DNA of 64,000 nt from Bacteroidales bacterium. GTDB taxonomy: Bacteria > Bacteroidota > Bacteroidia > Bacteroidales > G3-4614. The translations under genes and the position numbers were made by a program. The stretch lies in contig JAGBHI010000050.1 of the NCBI GenBank assembly GCA_017935575.1, forward strand, positions 1 through 64,000, read 5' to 3'. The notes below the pieces were generated by a model. That model searched no databases. It was not told the origin of the DNA and saw only the letters and a list, made by a program, of their open reading frames with translations. Of this stretch, positions 8,351 through 18,696 are shown one piece after another (position 1 is the first letter of the stretch; every line of letters begins with the position of its first letter).

Positions 8351-11300
8351 ATGAAAAGAGTTTTAGCTGTTGTAGCAATACTACTATTACCATTATGTAC
8401 CTACTCACAATCGGCACCTCAACATGAGATGTATGTTAAGATAGGGTCGGAGAGTGCAACTTGGACCCAGGCATATGCAAATTGGTCTCCAGGAAATGAG
8501 GCATTATATCAAAACCTTGATGAGGAGGCTGCAGAGAATGAACAATTCTTTATTTCACGAGTAAAGCCTCGTGCACGTTTTACAAATGCATATACGCAGG
8601 TAAGAGTGTCTCAAAATCCGGAACGTAAGTTCCTATGGTGGTGTCCTATAGGAGGAGATGGTTGGAATGCCTTGCCCTCATATTTCTTTGGCGGAGAGGT
8701 ATGGACAATGTGGAGTTACACTGATATTTGGGGAAACTGGACAGCTCCATTTGTAACTATGCCTGCAGCTATGCTTGATATATGCCACAAGAATGGCGTA
8801 AAAATATCGTGTGTTGCCCCTATAGCATGGGCTGCATATATAACTCCCACATCAGAAGGTTACGGACAGATGCTTGCTCGTATGTTAACTGATGGTCCTG
8901 AGAAGTTTATCAAATATTTAAAGTACTATGGAGTAGATGGTATAGGTTGGAATTCTGAGTTTGATTTCAGCCGATTAAAACTTTCATCAGGACCTTATAA
9001 AGGACAAGAATTTCATACAGCAACAAAACTATTCTTTGGAGATTGTTATGAAACAGCCGAAACCTATGGAGTTCCTTTCCATAACTGTTGGTATTCAATG
9101 ATTAAGAATTTAGGAACAATGCCCTGTCCATCGCCACTTGATGAGACAAACAAAGATTGGTTTCACTACAATGGGAAACCAACATCAACAGTATATTTTA
9201 CAAATTACGGAGCAGATTTGTCTGTCTCTCAAGAGACACATGCAGCAAACTTTCCAGAGCGTTCATTATTTGATGTCTTCATGGGAGTAGATTATCAAGC
9301 GGGAACAGCCCTAAAAGAGTGGAAACAACTTAACAATTATGACATATCATTAGGAATATGGGGGGCACATAACAGAAATCTTATTTATGAACAGCGAGGA
9401 GAAAGAGGTTCTGCCCCCTTGCAGATGCAAAAGACATATCAAAAGTTATTAGAAACAGCCTTTACAGGTTCAACAGGTAATCCGATAAATCCCCCGGCAA
9501 TAAATAGTTACACCAAATTTAGTACAACATCAACAGATGCTTATGGTTGGGCTCAATATATTGTGGCAAAGAGTGTATTAACATGTGACGATTTATCAAC
9601 CGATCCATTTGTTACAAACTTTAACTTAGGTAACGGAAACTTCTTTAATGTGGCAGGGGAGCGTCAAGCTGATACTGAGTGGTATAACATAGGAATACAA
9701 GATTATATGCCAACATGGCGTTGGTGGGCAACCAATACCTATATGGGCAGAACTGAAGAAGAGGTAAGTACTGATTTAAGTATGGAGTTTACATGGGACG
9801 ATGCCTGGTTCGGAGGTTCATGTTTGCAAATATCTGGAGCAACAGATAAAACATACTTACAACTCTTTAAAACCAAATATGCTACTGCCAAATCAGGAGA
9901 CTATTTGACAATACGTTATAAAGTCCTTTCAGGAACAGGAACAATAGCATGGGCATGTTCAAAAGAGGAAACAGAGACAACCTCTGTTGAAAAAGTCATA
10001 AAATCGGGAGCAATGCCACAGTCAGGAGACGAAGATGAAAACGGTTGGGTAACTATTAGCACACAAATCAGTAATCGTCAGTTAAAGTTGCATAGTTCTA
10101 CCATAGCGCAAATAGGTTTGAAATTTACCAATACTTCCGATGACTTTAAAATATTAATAGGTCAAATATCATTAACAAGAGGAGAAGTAGGTAGTTCTGC
10201 AGTACCCAATATCCCTGTTGTTGATAAGGTTAAGATGATGGCTCGTAACTACAAGGGCGTTGATATGAAAATCATATATAATATGACTGATGCATACGCA
10301 GGAGAACCAAAAGAGGCATATGAACCGATATACAACTCAGATGTATTAACATCACAATATCGTATATATATCCAACAAGAGGGGCAAGAAGCAAAAGTAT
10401 TTACGGCAACAACCTCGTGGGCAGCATATGTTGTAGCGGCTCCGTATGATACAGAAATAGGAGGAGGAATACGTATCGGAGTATCGGCAGTGAGTCTTGA
10501 TGGCGAAAAGGAGAGTGAAATAGCTTGGGGTGAATGGTTGTATCCTATGAATATTGAACCAACAATAGTTGAAGGAACAGTTATTGATAAACCTATAATA
10601 AAAGCGAATGAAGAATTTACAATAAAATATATTGACAGCAATCACCCTGCAGCTACATGGGAGGTTATAAACTCGTTGACAGGAGCATCTGTACAAATAT
10701 TCAATAATACAAAATCAATAACACTATCATTATCAACCGAAGGCTCATACGATGTAAAAATAACCAATGGTGATGGGACAGTTGCATACACTCGCGGAAT
10801 TATTCAAGTATCGCCTATTGGAACAGGAGCGATACCTATTCTAACTTCTCTTACAGCAAGTACAAATGAGGCATATAAAGATGATGAAATAACATTGTCA
10901 TATACAACATCTCGTTTAGGAGAGGGAGCAGTATCTCGTTCAGTAAAAGTGGAAGATCCCAATTTATTACGTTTCCCCGAGGTGGTAGGTTCACGTCCAT
11001 ACACATATATGATGTGGTTCAAGACCGATAAACTAACCCACAATAGCCAAGGAACAAATTTAATTGATAAACGAAGTTTTACTGAGTCATGGCCACACAA
11101 TAATTGGGGCGATTTCTGGGTAACTATTCGTCCTGAGCAAATGGCACTAAAAGAGACAGGGGCTACATCAACTGCCGAAGATAAAAAACACCCTGCAAAC
11201 GAGATATCGTTTAATACTTACGGTTGGACAGAACATGATTGTCCCAATTCTAATATGATGTCAAACGACCATAGTGTAAATGAAGGACAATGGACACACA

Positions 11301-12196
11301 TAGCAGTAACATTTGGAGTTGATAATAAACAAAAGATGTATTTCAACGGGAAAAAAGTTGCAGAAACCACAATCCAACATATAACAAACAATGCCGTAAG
11401 AGTAGAGGGAAGTAGTGTATATGTAGGAGGAACAAGTGTATATAAGAGCGGATTTAATGGTTGGGTAGATGAATTCCAAGTATGGGATCGAGTACTTTCC
11501 GATACAGAAATACAAACAGCCATGAAAGGATATACAACTGCACCAAGCGGTTTGCAAGGCTATTGGACATTTGAAACAACCACAGAGAATAGCGAAGGTA
11601 AGAAAGTATTTCCCAATTTAGGACAGAAAGGTTCGTCATATGTTGCAGAGATGGTATCAACATTAGGAGAAGAGAATGCCTCTTCAGGAAAAGTAGAGAC
11701 CGTAATAAATGCATCAAACGATGAATTAGGTAACCCAATGATTTCAGGAAGCTATCAAGTAACAACAACTCCGGAGTGGGATACTACTGAAGCAGAGTTG
11801 GCAACATTGTCAAATGGAGCAAAAATATCATATAATGCGACAGGAACATATACAGCAGGTTTAACCCTTAAAAATATGTGGGGAAGTAGCGAAACCAAAA
11901 TGGTTGATATAGTAATAGTTCCATATCCAGAGGGAATAGAAGAGGCGGTTGTTGAGCATATGAGTCTATATCCCAATCCCTTTACCGATTATGTAAACTT
12001 ATCGTTTGCTAAAGAGGGTACATACACAATAGATATAGTAGCACTTGACGGAAAATTGATAGAGAGTAAATCGCTATCAGTAGAGGCAAATGAGATAGTA
12101 AGGGTAGATGTAGATGGAGACAAAGGAATATATATTCTAAAAGTAGTTGCCGAAAATCAATCGGTAGTACGAACAATAAAAGTTGTCAAGAGATAA
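8351..12196 (+). CDS. T9SS-secreted GH85 endo-beta-N-acetylglucosaminidase, paralog 3
   Basis: Third tandem GH85 enzyme. I chose the ATG at 8351 (1281 residues) because it gives a clean signal peptide (MKRVLAVVAILLLPLCTYS). An in-frame ATG 99 bp upstream would add a second hydrophobic stretch and sits just after the promoter hairpin. The barrel carries N201 and E203 in GIGWNSEF, matching the GH85 Asn-x-Glu pair. Downstream modules match paralog 1 closely: beta-sandwich, FN3-like, Ig-like, LamG (about 885-1095) and T9SS type A tail (YPNPFTDYVN). The first and third genes look like the more recent duplicate pair. Activity on N-glycans follows from the family and is not shown here. Confidence 0.85.
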   Translation: MKRVLAVVAILLLPLCTYSQSAPQHEMYVKIGSESATWTQAYANWSPGNEALYQNLDEEAAENEQFFISRVKPRARFTNAYTQVRVSQNPERKFLWWCPIGGDGWNALPSYFFGGEVWTMWSYTDIWGNWTAPFVTMPAAMLDICHKNGVKISCVAPIAWAAYITPTSEGYGQMLARMLTDGPEKFIKYLKYYGVDGIGWNSEFDFSRLKLSSGPYKGQEFHTATKLFFGDCYETAETYGVPFHNCWYSMIKNLGTMPCPSPLDETNKDWFHYNGKPTSTVYFTNYGADLSVSQETHAANFPERSLFDVFMGVDYQAGTALKEWKQLNNYDISLGIWGAHNRNLIYEQRGERGSAPLQMQKTYQKLLETAFTGSTGNPINPPAINSYTKFSTTSTDAYGWAQYIVAKSVLTCDDLSTDPFVTNFNLGNGNFFNVAGERQADTEWYNIGIQDYMPTWRWWATNTYMGRTEEEVSTDLSMEFTWDDAWFGGSCLQISGATDKTYLQLFKTKYATAKSGDYLTIRYKVLSGTGTIAWACSKEETETTSVEKVIKSGAMPQSGDEDENGWVTISTQISNRQLKLHSSTIAQIGLKFTNTSDDFKILIGQISLTRGEVGSSAVPNIPVVDKVKMMARNYKGVDMKIIYNMTDAYAGEPKEAYEPIYNSDVLTSQYRIYIQQEGQEAKVFTATTSWAAYVVAAPYDTEIGGGIRIGVSAVSLDGEKESEIAWGEWLYPMNIEPTIVEGTVIDKPIIKANEEFTIKYIDSNHPAATWEVINSLTGASVQIFNNTKSITLSLSTEGSYDVKITNGDGTVAYTRGIIQVSPIGTGAIPILTSLTASTNEAYKDDEITLSYTTSRLGEGAVSRSVKVEDPNLLRFPEVVGSRPYTYMMWFKTDKLTHNSQGTNLIDKRSFTESWPHNNWGDFWVTIRPEQMALKETGATSTAEDKKHPANEISFNTYGWTEHDCPNSNMMSNDHSVNEGQWTHIAVTFGVDNKQKMYFNGKKVAETTIQHITNNAVRVEGSSVYVGGTSVYKSGFNGWVDEFQVWDRVLSDTEIQTAMKGYTTAPSGLQGYWTFETTTENSEGKKVFPNLGQKGSSYVAEMVSTLGEENASSGKVETVINASNDELGNPMISGSYQVTTTPEWDTTEAELATLSNGAKISYNATGTYTAGLTLKNMWGSSETKMVDIVIVPYPEGIEEAVVEHMSLYPNPFTDYVNLSFAKEGTYTIDIVALDGKLIESKSLSVEANEIVRVDVDGDKGIYILKVVAENQSVVRTIKVVKR

Positions 12197-12259
12197 TTTT
12201 ATAATTTAAAATAGGGATACAGCATATTGTGTCCGCATATATATTCATACCAACACTAT

Positions 12260-12991
12260 ATGAAAAAAATAGTAATAGTAGGAGCAACATCGGGAATAGG
12301 AATGGAGAGTGCAAAACTATTCCTACAAAACGGATATATAGTAGGATTAGCGGGGCGTAGAGAAGAAAACCTTCTTACTTTACAAAAGGATTATCCCCAA
12401 ACTGCATTCATAAAAAAGATAGATATAACAGCACCCGAAGCTCCTCAACTACTGTCAGAGTTGATAGACGATATGGGAGGAATGGATATATACCTGCATG
12501 TATCAGGTATAGGCTTTCAAAATAAGGAGTTGCAACCACAAATTGAGATAGATACAGTAAAAACAAATTGTTTGGGAATGACTCAAATGGTAGTTAGAGC
12601 ATATGACTACCTCTCAAAAAACGGAGGAGGACAAATAGCCGTAGTATCATCAATAGCAGGCACAAAAGGATTGGGTGTAGCACCTTCCTATTCAGCAACA
12701 AAACGTTTTAATAATATCTATCTTCAATGCTTGGCACAACTATCCAGAATGCGTGGAGATAAAATATCATTTACAGATATACGTCCGGGATTTGTAGAGA
12801 CAGCCCTATTGCGTAGTGCAAACTACCCAATGAAGATGCAAGCCGACTATACAGCAAAAAAACTATATAAAGCGGTAGTAAATAAAAAGAGAGTAGCAAT
12901 AATAGATTGGCGCTATTCCATATTAGTAGCCTTTTGGCGGCTAATACCCAACTTTATATGGGAACGCCTTAAAATAGTAAAAACTAAGTAG
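12260..12991 (+). CDS. Short-chain dehydrogenase/reductase (SDR)
   Basis: Classical SDR of 243 residues: N-terminal Rossmann motif GATSGIG for NAD(P), a catalytic Ser in VVSSIAG and the YSATK motif (Tyr-x-x-x-Lys). The substrate cannot be read from sequence. The start at 12260 (MKKIVIVGATSGIG) is preferred over an upstream in-frame start because SDR proteins begin directly with the dinucleotide-binding strand. It lies 63 bp after the third GH85 gene with no clear terminator or promoter between them and could be read through from it. A perfect bidirectional terminator follows. Confidence 0.85.
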   Translation: MKKIVIVGATSGIGMESAKLFLQNGYIVGLAGRREENLLTLQKDYPQTAFIKKIDITAPEAPQLLSELIDDMGGMDIYLHVSGIGFQNKELQPQIEIDTVKTNCLGMTQMVVRAYDYLSKNGGGQIAVVSSIAGTKGLGVAPSYSATKRFNNIYLQCLAQLSRMRGDKISFTDIRPGFVETALLRSANYPMKMQADYTAKKLYKAVVNKKRVAIIDWRYSILVAFWRLIPNFIWERLKIVKTK

Positions 12992-12994
12992 CTG

Positions 12995-13036
12995 AAATAA
13001 AGAAAGTATCATGCACACATGATACTTTCTTTATTT
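12995..13036. terminator. Bidirectional terminator between SDR gene and lgt
   Basis: A perfect 19-bp inverted repeat (12995-13013 with 13018-13036) with a CACA loop, A-rich on the left and T-rich on the right. It can end transcription from both converging genes. Confidence 0.9.
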
Positions 13037-13107
13037 TAACCTATCGTTTAAATTTATTTTACAGTAGCTTATTATCTCTCTCCCTATGGATAGTTAAGGG
13101 GTGGGGG

Positions 13108-13989
13108 CTACTTATAATGCCTATGAATATGAGAGTGTCTATGAGAAATCTTACCACTCTTTTTCGGCCCTTGATTACCCTTTATAATAAAATATATACC
13201 GGCAATAATAAAAGGAATACTAAGAAGTTGTCCCATATTGAGCCATATACGTTCCATCATCTCTATCTCAAATAATTCTTGAGGTTGTTTAAGAATTTCA
13301 ATAAAGAACCTTGAGCCAAATACCCATAGTAGGAATGTTCCAAACAATACCCCCCTGCGGTTACCCATATCTCTTTTCCAATACATAAACATTAATGTTA
13401 CAAATAGTATCAGATAAGATAATGATTCATATATCTGAGTAGGGTGTGATGTCATTGTATATTGCGGCTCAGCTCCGTTTTGCCATGCGGCAATATTTGT
13501 TATGAAGTTAAAACCCCAAGGCATAGTGGTTTCGTAACCATATATCTCGTGATTCATAAGGTTTCCCAAACGAATCATAGAGGCAACAAGAGCAACAGGA
13601 ATTACCAACCTGTCCAATACCCATATCATACTGCGATGAGTAACTTTTTTAGAGAATATAAATATGGCAATAAGTATTGCAATTGCTCCTCCGTGGCTTG
13701 CAAGTCCACCTTCCCATATTTTTAATATCTCCCAAGGGTGTTCCGAGTAGTATTCCCAACCATAAAAGAAGCAATGTCCTAATCTCGCTCCAATAATAGT
13801 TGCAACTATTACATATACAAATAGTTTATCGCACCATTCTTCAGGAGCCTTATCATTTTTGAAGATTTTTGCTTCAATATAATATCCAATTAAAAAGCCT
13901 ATGGCAAACAAAAAACCATACCATCTTATCTCCAATCCAAAGATTGAAAACATCGTGGGGTCTGCATTCCAAACAATAGAGCTAAGCAT
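13108..13989 (-). CDS. lgt: Prolipoprotein diacylglyceryl transferase
   Basis: Inner-membrane enzyme that moves diacylglycerol from phosphatidylglycerol to the lipobox cysteine of prolipoproteins. The 293-residue protein has several hydrophobic segments and the family hallmarks: IGARLGHCFFY, the HGGAI motif, the signature RLGNLMNHEIYG (R-x-G-N-x-x-N-x-E-x-x-G) and HPTQIYE. Its C-terminus is basic and His-rich (HRHSHIHRHYK). The ddh gene ends only 39 bp behind it on the same strand, so the two are probably co-transcribed. Lipoproteins encoded nearby (the TPR and DUF4292 proteins) would be among its substrates. Confidence 0.93.
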   Translation of the reverse strand: MLSSIVWNADPTMFSIFGLEIRWYGFLFAIGFLIGYYIEAKIFKNDKAPEEWCDKLFVYVIVATIIGARLGHCFFYGWEYYSEHPWEILKIWEGGLASHGGAIAILIAIFIFSKKVTHRSMIWVLDRLVIPVALVASMIRLGNLMNHEIYGYETTMPWGFNFITNIAAWQNGAEPQYTMTSHPTQIYESLSYLILFVTLMFMYWKRDMGNRRGVLFGTFLLWVFGSRFFIEILKQPQELFEIEMMERIWLNMGQLLSIPFIIAGIYFIIKGNQGPKKSGKISHRHSHIHRHYK

Positions 13990-14027
13990 TATGTAATAAA
14001 TTATCTATTAATAATATCTGTCCAATT

Positions 14028-14924
14028 TTATACAAGATGTGAAATCCACTCTTCTCTATCTCCAGGTAAAAGATCAATTACAGGAACCTCAGGCAATGTG
14101 TAACAACCAGGTTGTTGGCGGAAAGTTGCACGAGCGGCATTAACCAGCATTTGAGCAGTAAGAGCAGGATTGTTTATCTTCATATTAAACTCAAATAGTT
14201 GATTTTGAGTTTTACCCGAAACTCCTTTACGACACATCATTACACCATGACCCATATCAAGAAGGTTATCAACGCACTCAACCTGCATAACGTGGGTTTC
14301 GTCATTTACAAAATAAGCATCGGCTTTTATTGCTTTTGCAACATCTTCAAAATTGTAACCATCTTCAACTTCAATATATACCATTCGTCTATGAATACCT
14401 GTTCCAACAGGAATAGTCATAGAAAGAGCAGCCTTAACACCTTCAATAGCTTTAACCGCAACAGTGTGTCCCATGCTCATTCCGGGTCCGAAGTTTGTAT
14501 ATGTGATACCTTTAGGAGCAGCAGCCTCCATAAGAGTACGAACTACAGAGTCGCTACCCGGATCCCAGCCTGCCGATATAATGGCAACAGCTCCGTTCTC
14601 TTTGGCAACCTTGTTAAGGTTTGCTCTAAGAGCAGATATTCCTGTGTGTATGTCATAACTATCGGCAGTGTTAATACCCAACGATAATATTTCTGTTGCG
14701 TACTCTTCAACTTTGCGAGTAGGAGTTGCAAGAATAGCAACATCAACATTATCAAGTTGTTTGATATCAGAAACAACCTTGTATTTTTTTATCTCTTCAG
14801 GTATATCGTTTACATTACGTCTTACAATACCTGCAATCTCCATATCGTTTGAAGCCTCAATGGCGTCAATAGTATATTTACCAATATTTCCGTATCCGAC
14901 TACGGCAACTCTTTTAATTTTCAT
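14028..14924 (-). CDS. ddh: meso-Diaminopimelate D-dehydrogenase
   Basis: NADPH-dependent enzyme of the short dehydrogenase route to lysine and peptidoglycan, making meso-diaminopimelate from tetrahydrodipicolinate in one step. Visible features of the 298-residue protein: Rossmann motif VAVVGYGNIGK, and the Ddh substrate-domain motifs SAGWDPGSDS and FGPGMSMGHT. I placed the start at 14924 (MKIKRVAVVGYG) because the residues encoded upstream overlap the promoter. A TAATTTTG promoter lies about 20 bp upstream on this strand, and lgt follows 38 bp downstream. Confidence 0.92.
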   Translation of the reverse strand: MKIKRVAVVGYGNIGKYTIDAIEASNDMEIAGIVRRNVNDIPEEIKKYKVVSDIKQLDNVDVAILATPTRKVEEYATEILSLGINTADSYDIHTGISALRANLNKVAKENGAVAIISAGWDPGSDSVVRTLMEAAAPKGITYTNFGPGMSMGHTVAVKAIEGVKAALSMTIPVGTGIHRRMVYIEVEDGYNFEDVAKAIKADAYFVNDETHVMQVECVDNLLDMGHGVMMCRKGVSGKTQNQLFEFNMKINNPALTAQMLVNAARATFRQQPGCYTLPEVPVIDLLPGDREEWISHLV

Positions 14925-14944
14925 ATTCTTAAAATTTGATTTCG

Positions 14945-14976
14945 CAAAATTAATATAATGCAATAATAAAAACCAA
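14945..14976 (-). promoter_or_regulatory. Promoter of ddh-lgt
   Basis: On the minus strand, TTG (14976-14974), 21 bp, then TAATTTTG (14952-14945) fits the Bacteroidota -33/-7 pattern. It lies in the 82-bp gap after metH, so ddh-lgt need not depend on metH transcription. Confidence 0.65.
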
Positions 14977-15006
14977 TTAATTATATTAATATAATTAAAA
15001 TATATG

Positions 15007-18000
15007 CTAAATAGTTAACCACTTGTTTTTATCAATATCAGAAAAACCTCGTTTCTTTGAATACTCTTCTCTCTGCTCCTCTCCAATATTTATAGTAAAA
15101 TATTCTGCATCTGGGTTTGCGATAATCATTCCGCATACCGAGGCGTTGGGATACATAGCTCCGTTTTCCGTAATATCAATGCCTAAATTCTTAAAATCAA
15201 TCAGTTTTTGCATTTCAAAAATAAGAGATTGATCGGGTAGGGAGGGATATCCAATAGCTGGTCTTATACCACAGCCTATGCCTTTTATGATTTTTGCGCT
15301 ATCTCTCTCCTCATAGGGTGAGTATCCCCATAACTCAGTTTTAACCAAGAAGTGAGTATATGCTGCAGCAGCTTCTGCAACTCTATCGGCAAACGATTGA
15401 AGTATCAAAGACGAGTAATCATCGCCATTGTCTCTATAATTTTCAATCAATCTTTGAATATCTATACCCACTGTAACAGCAAAAACTCCAATATAGTCAT
15501 CTCTATTCTCAGATGAATGCAATATAAAGTCGCTAAGGGCAAGATATTTTTTACCATTCTCTTTCTTCTTTTGTTGGCGTAAAGTGGGAATTACAAACTC
15601 TCTATTATTTCCCAATATAATCTCTCTCTCTCCCGAGCAGGCTTTATAAAATTTTACAGAGGCTTTTATTTGAGGGTTAATGCTCTCTATTATAGAGTCA
15701 ACAATGCGAATACAATCTTTGTGTAGTTGCATAGCTTCCGCTGCATTTTTGCGTTCGCTCTCTTCAAATGATGCCAGCCACGATGCTTTACAATGGTCGC
15801 ACCCGCTAACGTACGCAATAGAGGCATATTTGCCATTCAATTTCCAAACATTAAAAAATTGTCCCCAATTAATAAACTCCATCAGCTCCTTTATGCTAAA
15901 AGAGAGATTAATCTCGTCGCCAAACCTATTTGGTTTAATAGGGGTATAGTTGTTGCAACACTCTTTAGCGTTATCTTTATCAGCAACAGATAGCGGTACA
16001 ATATCATCAATTACTTTATCTTCCCTCAAAAATCTTTGTCGTTCCTTAACCTCTTTTATGAAGTTCTCGCGTAATTTAGGGTTGGTAAGTTTTGCCACTA
16101 CAATGGGGTCTTGCGAAGCATCTTTTACATAAACTACTGCTCCGCTGTATAATGGAGCAATTTTTACTGCAGTATGAAGTTCCGAAGTGGTTGCCCCACC
16201 AATAAGCAGTGGAATATCAAGAGCTCTCTTTTCAAGTTCCTTTGCAAGGTTGCACATCTCGTTTAACGATGGAGTAATAAGTCCGCTAACGCCAATTATA
16301 TCAGCATTAATTTCAACAGCTTTATCAATTATGGTCTCGGCACTTACCATAACTCCGAGGTCGGTAACTTCATAGTTGTTACAACCTAAAACCACCGAAA
16401 CAATATTCTTACCAATATCGTGAACATCGCCCTTTACAGTAGCAAGAACAATTTTTCCTGCACTCTTTGTCGTTGACGATTTCTCGTTCTCAATATATGG
16501 TTGCAGTATCTCAACAGCTCTCTTCATTGTGCGTGCGCTCTTTACAACCTGAGGTAAAAACATCTTACCTTCGCCAAAAAGAGTACCAACTTGGTTCATT
16601 CCCTCCATTAAAGGTCTCTCAATAATGGAAACAGCACTCTTATACTCTTTAAGAGCCAATTCAATATCATTTTGTAAATTTTCGGCATTACCTTTTATTA
16701 AAGCATTAGCCAATCTCTCGGGTAGAGTCATCGTTGATAATGTTTCACCACTATTGCTCTTGTTCTCTATCTTTTCGCCCTTTACCCTCTCGGCAACCTC
16801 AATAAGACGCTCTGTTGCATCATCTCTGCGGTTGAGTATAACATCTTCAACTGCCTCTAAAATATCTTTGGAAATGTCGTTGTAACTTACATTTGTTGCA
16901 GGGTTTACAATAGCCATATCCATACCGGCATTTATGGCGTGGTATAAAAATACCGAGTGCATAACCTCTCTGATATAGTTATTCCCTCTGAAAGAGAATG
17001 ATAAGTTACTAACGCCACCACTTACCTTGGCATAGGGTAAATTATCCTTAATCCATTTTGTTGCATCAATAAAGTCTTTGGCATAATTCTTATGCTCATC
17101 AATACCTGTGGCAACAGCCAATATATTGGGGTCAAATATTATATCGTTGGGGTTTATATCGCACTCTTTTGTCAGAATATCGTATGCTCTTTTACAAACG
17201 GCAATTTTCCTTTCATAATTATCTGCTTGTCCATTTTCATCAAAAGCCATAACAACAAGTGCCGCACCCATCTCTTTTATGCGTTTTGCGCGCTCAATAA
17301 AAACGCTCTCACCCTCTTTCAAACTTATTGAGTTTACAATGGCTTTGCCTTGAACACACTTTAACCCTGCTTCAATAACGCTCCAATCAGACGAGTCAAT
17401 CATAAACGGTACTCTGCATACATCAGGCTCTGCAGCAAGCAAATTCAAAAATGTAACCATTTCATCTTTTGCATTGAGCATGCCATCGTCCATATTGATG
17501 TCAATTATTTGAGCACCATCTTCAACCTGTTTTCTTGCTATAGATAGAGCCTCTTCATAATTCTTCTCATTAATAAGTCTGAGGAATTTGCGCGAGCCTG
17601 CAACGTTACATCTTTCACCAACATTTATAAAGTTATTCTCTTTACATACAGTCAATGGTTCAAGCCCAGAGAGAATTAAATTGTTGTTTACAGATGTTAG
17701 GGTATGAGGTGTAGCCTCTCTTGCAATTTCAGCCAATAGCTTTATATGCTCAGGAGTTGTACCACAACAACCTCCCATTATATTAACAAGTTTCTCATTT
17801 AAGTAGAGAGTCATATCTTCTGCCATCATTTGGGGAGTTTCGTCATACTCTCCAAAGCGATTAGGTAATCCTGCATTTGGGTGAACTGATATATAGTATG
17901 GTGCAATTTCAGAAAGCTCTCTTAAGAAAGGGAGAATATCTTTTGCTCCAAATGAGCAGTTAATTCCAATTGAAGTTATAGGAGCATGGGCAACAGATGC

Positions 18001-18684
18001 AACAAAAGCTTTTATGGTTTGTCCCGAAAGTGTGCGCCCTGCATTGTCAGATATTGTAAGAGACAACATTAATGGTAACGAAATATTCTTCTCTCTGAAA
18101 ATATTTTGTACAGCATCAATGGCACACTTAACATTGAGGGTGTCAAAAATTGTCTCTAATAATATGATATCAACTCCTTCATCAATCAATATGTTTATCT
18201 GCTCCTTATAAGCGTCAAAAAGAGAGTCGTATGTTATGGCTCTTGCCGATGGATTATTGACATCGGGCGATATTGAGCAACTCTTATTGGTTGGTCCTAT
18301 GCTACCGGCAACAAAGCGAGGTTTCTCTTTTGATGAGAACTCTTTGGCAATCTCTTTAGCAATTCTGACAGCGGTACGGTTTATATCCTTGACATAACTT
18401 TCCAAACCATAATCCGATAACGATACAGATGTAGCATTAAATGTGTTTGTCTCAATAATATCGGCACCAGCATCAAGATACGATTTATGAATATCTCTTA
18501 TTATTTGTGGTCGAGTTAATGCCAATATATCGTTGCAACCTTTAAGTTCTGATTTATGTTCCTCAAACAGAATTCCCCTAAACTCCTTCTCTGTCAGTCC
18601 GTATTTCTGAATTTCGGTACCCATTGCACCATCAAGAATTAAAATTCTCTCTTTAAGGAGTTCTTCAAAAATATATCTATTCAT
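15007..18684 (-). CDS. metH: Cobalamin-dependent methionine synthase
   Basis: Transfers a methyl group from methyltetrahydrofolate via cob(I)alamin to homocysteine. The protein is full length (1225 residues, against about 1227 in E. coli) with all four modules: homocysteine domain with zinc ligands C243, C306 and C307; pterin-binding domain (about 345-610, opening FINVGERCNVAGS); cobalamin-binding module with lower ligand H755 in GDVHDIGKN; and C-terminal reactivation domain (about 890-1225, with PDAEYFTINIG). It starts 12 bp after ruvC ends, so the two form one transcript. No cobalamin riboswitch is seen ahead of the pair. The PduO-type adenosyltransferase at 40.9 kb is the other B12 enzyme in the window. 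Confidence 0.96.
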   Translation of the reverse strand: MNRYIFEELLKERILILDGAMGTEIQKYGLTEKEFRGILFEEHKSELKGCNDILALTRPQIIRDIHKSYLDAGADIIETNTFNATSVSLSDYGLESYVKDINRTAVRIAKEIAKEFSSKEKPRFVAGSIGPTNKSCSISPDVNNPSARAITYDSLFDAYKEQINILIDEGVDIILLETIFDTLNVKCAIDAVQNIFREKNISLPLMLSLTISDNAGRTLSGQTIKAFVASVAHAPITSIGINCSFGAKDILPFLRELSEIAPYYISVHPNAGLPNRFGEYDETPQMMAEDMTLYLNEKLVNIMGGCCGTTPEHIKLLAEIAREATPHTLTSVNNNLILSGLEPLTVCKENNFINVGERCNVAGSRKFLRLINEKNYEEALSIARKQVEDGAQIIDINMDDGMLNAKDEMVTFLNLLAAEPDVCRVPFMIDSSDWSVIEAGLKCVQGKAIVNSISLKEGESVFIERAKRIKEMGAALVVMAFDENGQADNYERKIAVCKRAYDILTKECDINPNDIIFDPNILAVATGIDEHKNYAKDFIDATKWIKDNLPYAKVSGGVSNLSFSFRGNNYIREVMHSVFLYHAINAGMDMAIVNPATNVSYNDISKDILEAVEDVILNRRDDATERLIEVAERVKGEKIENKSNSGETLSTMTLPERLANALIKGNAENLQNDIELALKEYKSAVSIIERPLMEGMNQVGTLFGEGKMFLPQVVKSARTMKRAVEILQPYIENEKSSTTKSAGKIVLATVKGDVHDIGKNIVSVVLGCNNYEVTDLGVMVSAETIIDKAVEINADIIGVSGLITPSLNEMCNLAKELEKRALDIPLLIGGATTSELHTAVKIAPLYSGAVVYVKDASQDPIVVAKLTNPKLRENFIKEVKERQRFLREDKVIDDIVPLSVADKDNAKECCNNYTPIKPNRFGDEINLSFSIKELMEFINWGQFFNVWKLNGKYASIAYVSGCDHCKASWLASFEESERKNAAEAMQLHKDCIRIVDSIIESINPQIKASVKFYKACSGEREIILGNNREFVIPTLRQQKKKENGKKYLALSDFILHSSENRDDYIGVFAVTVGIDIQRLIENYRDNGDDYSSLILQSFADRVAEAAAAYTHFLVKTELWGYSPYEERDSAKIIKGIGCGIRPAIGYPSLPDQSLIFEMQKLIDFKNLGIDITENGAMYPNASVCGMIIANPDAEYFTINIGEEQREEYSKKRGFSDIDKNKWLTI

Positions 18685-18696
18685 TATTTTGATAAT

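Noticed and set aside
14199-14687. 162-codon frame opposite ddh
   Set aside because: Composition is that of an antisense shadow; ddh is intact and recognised.
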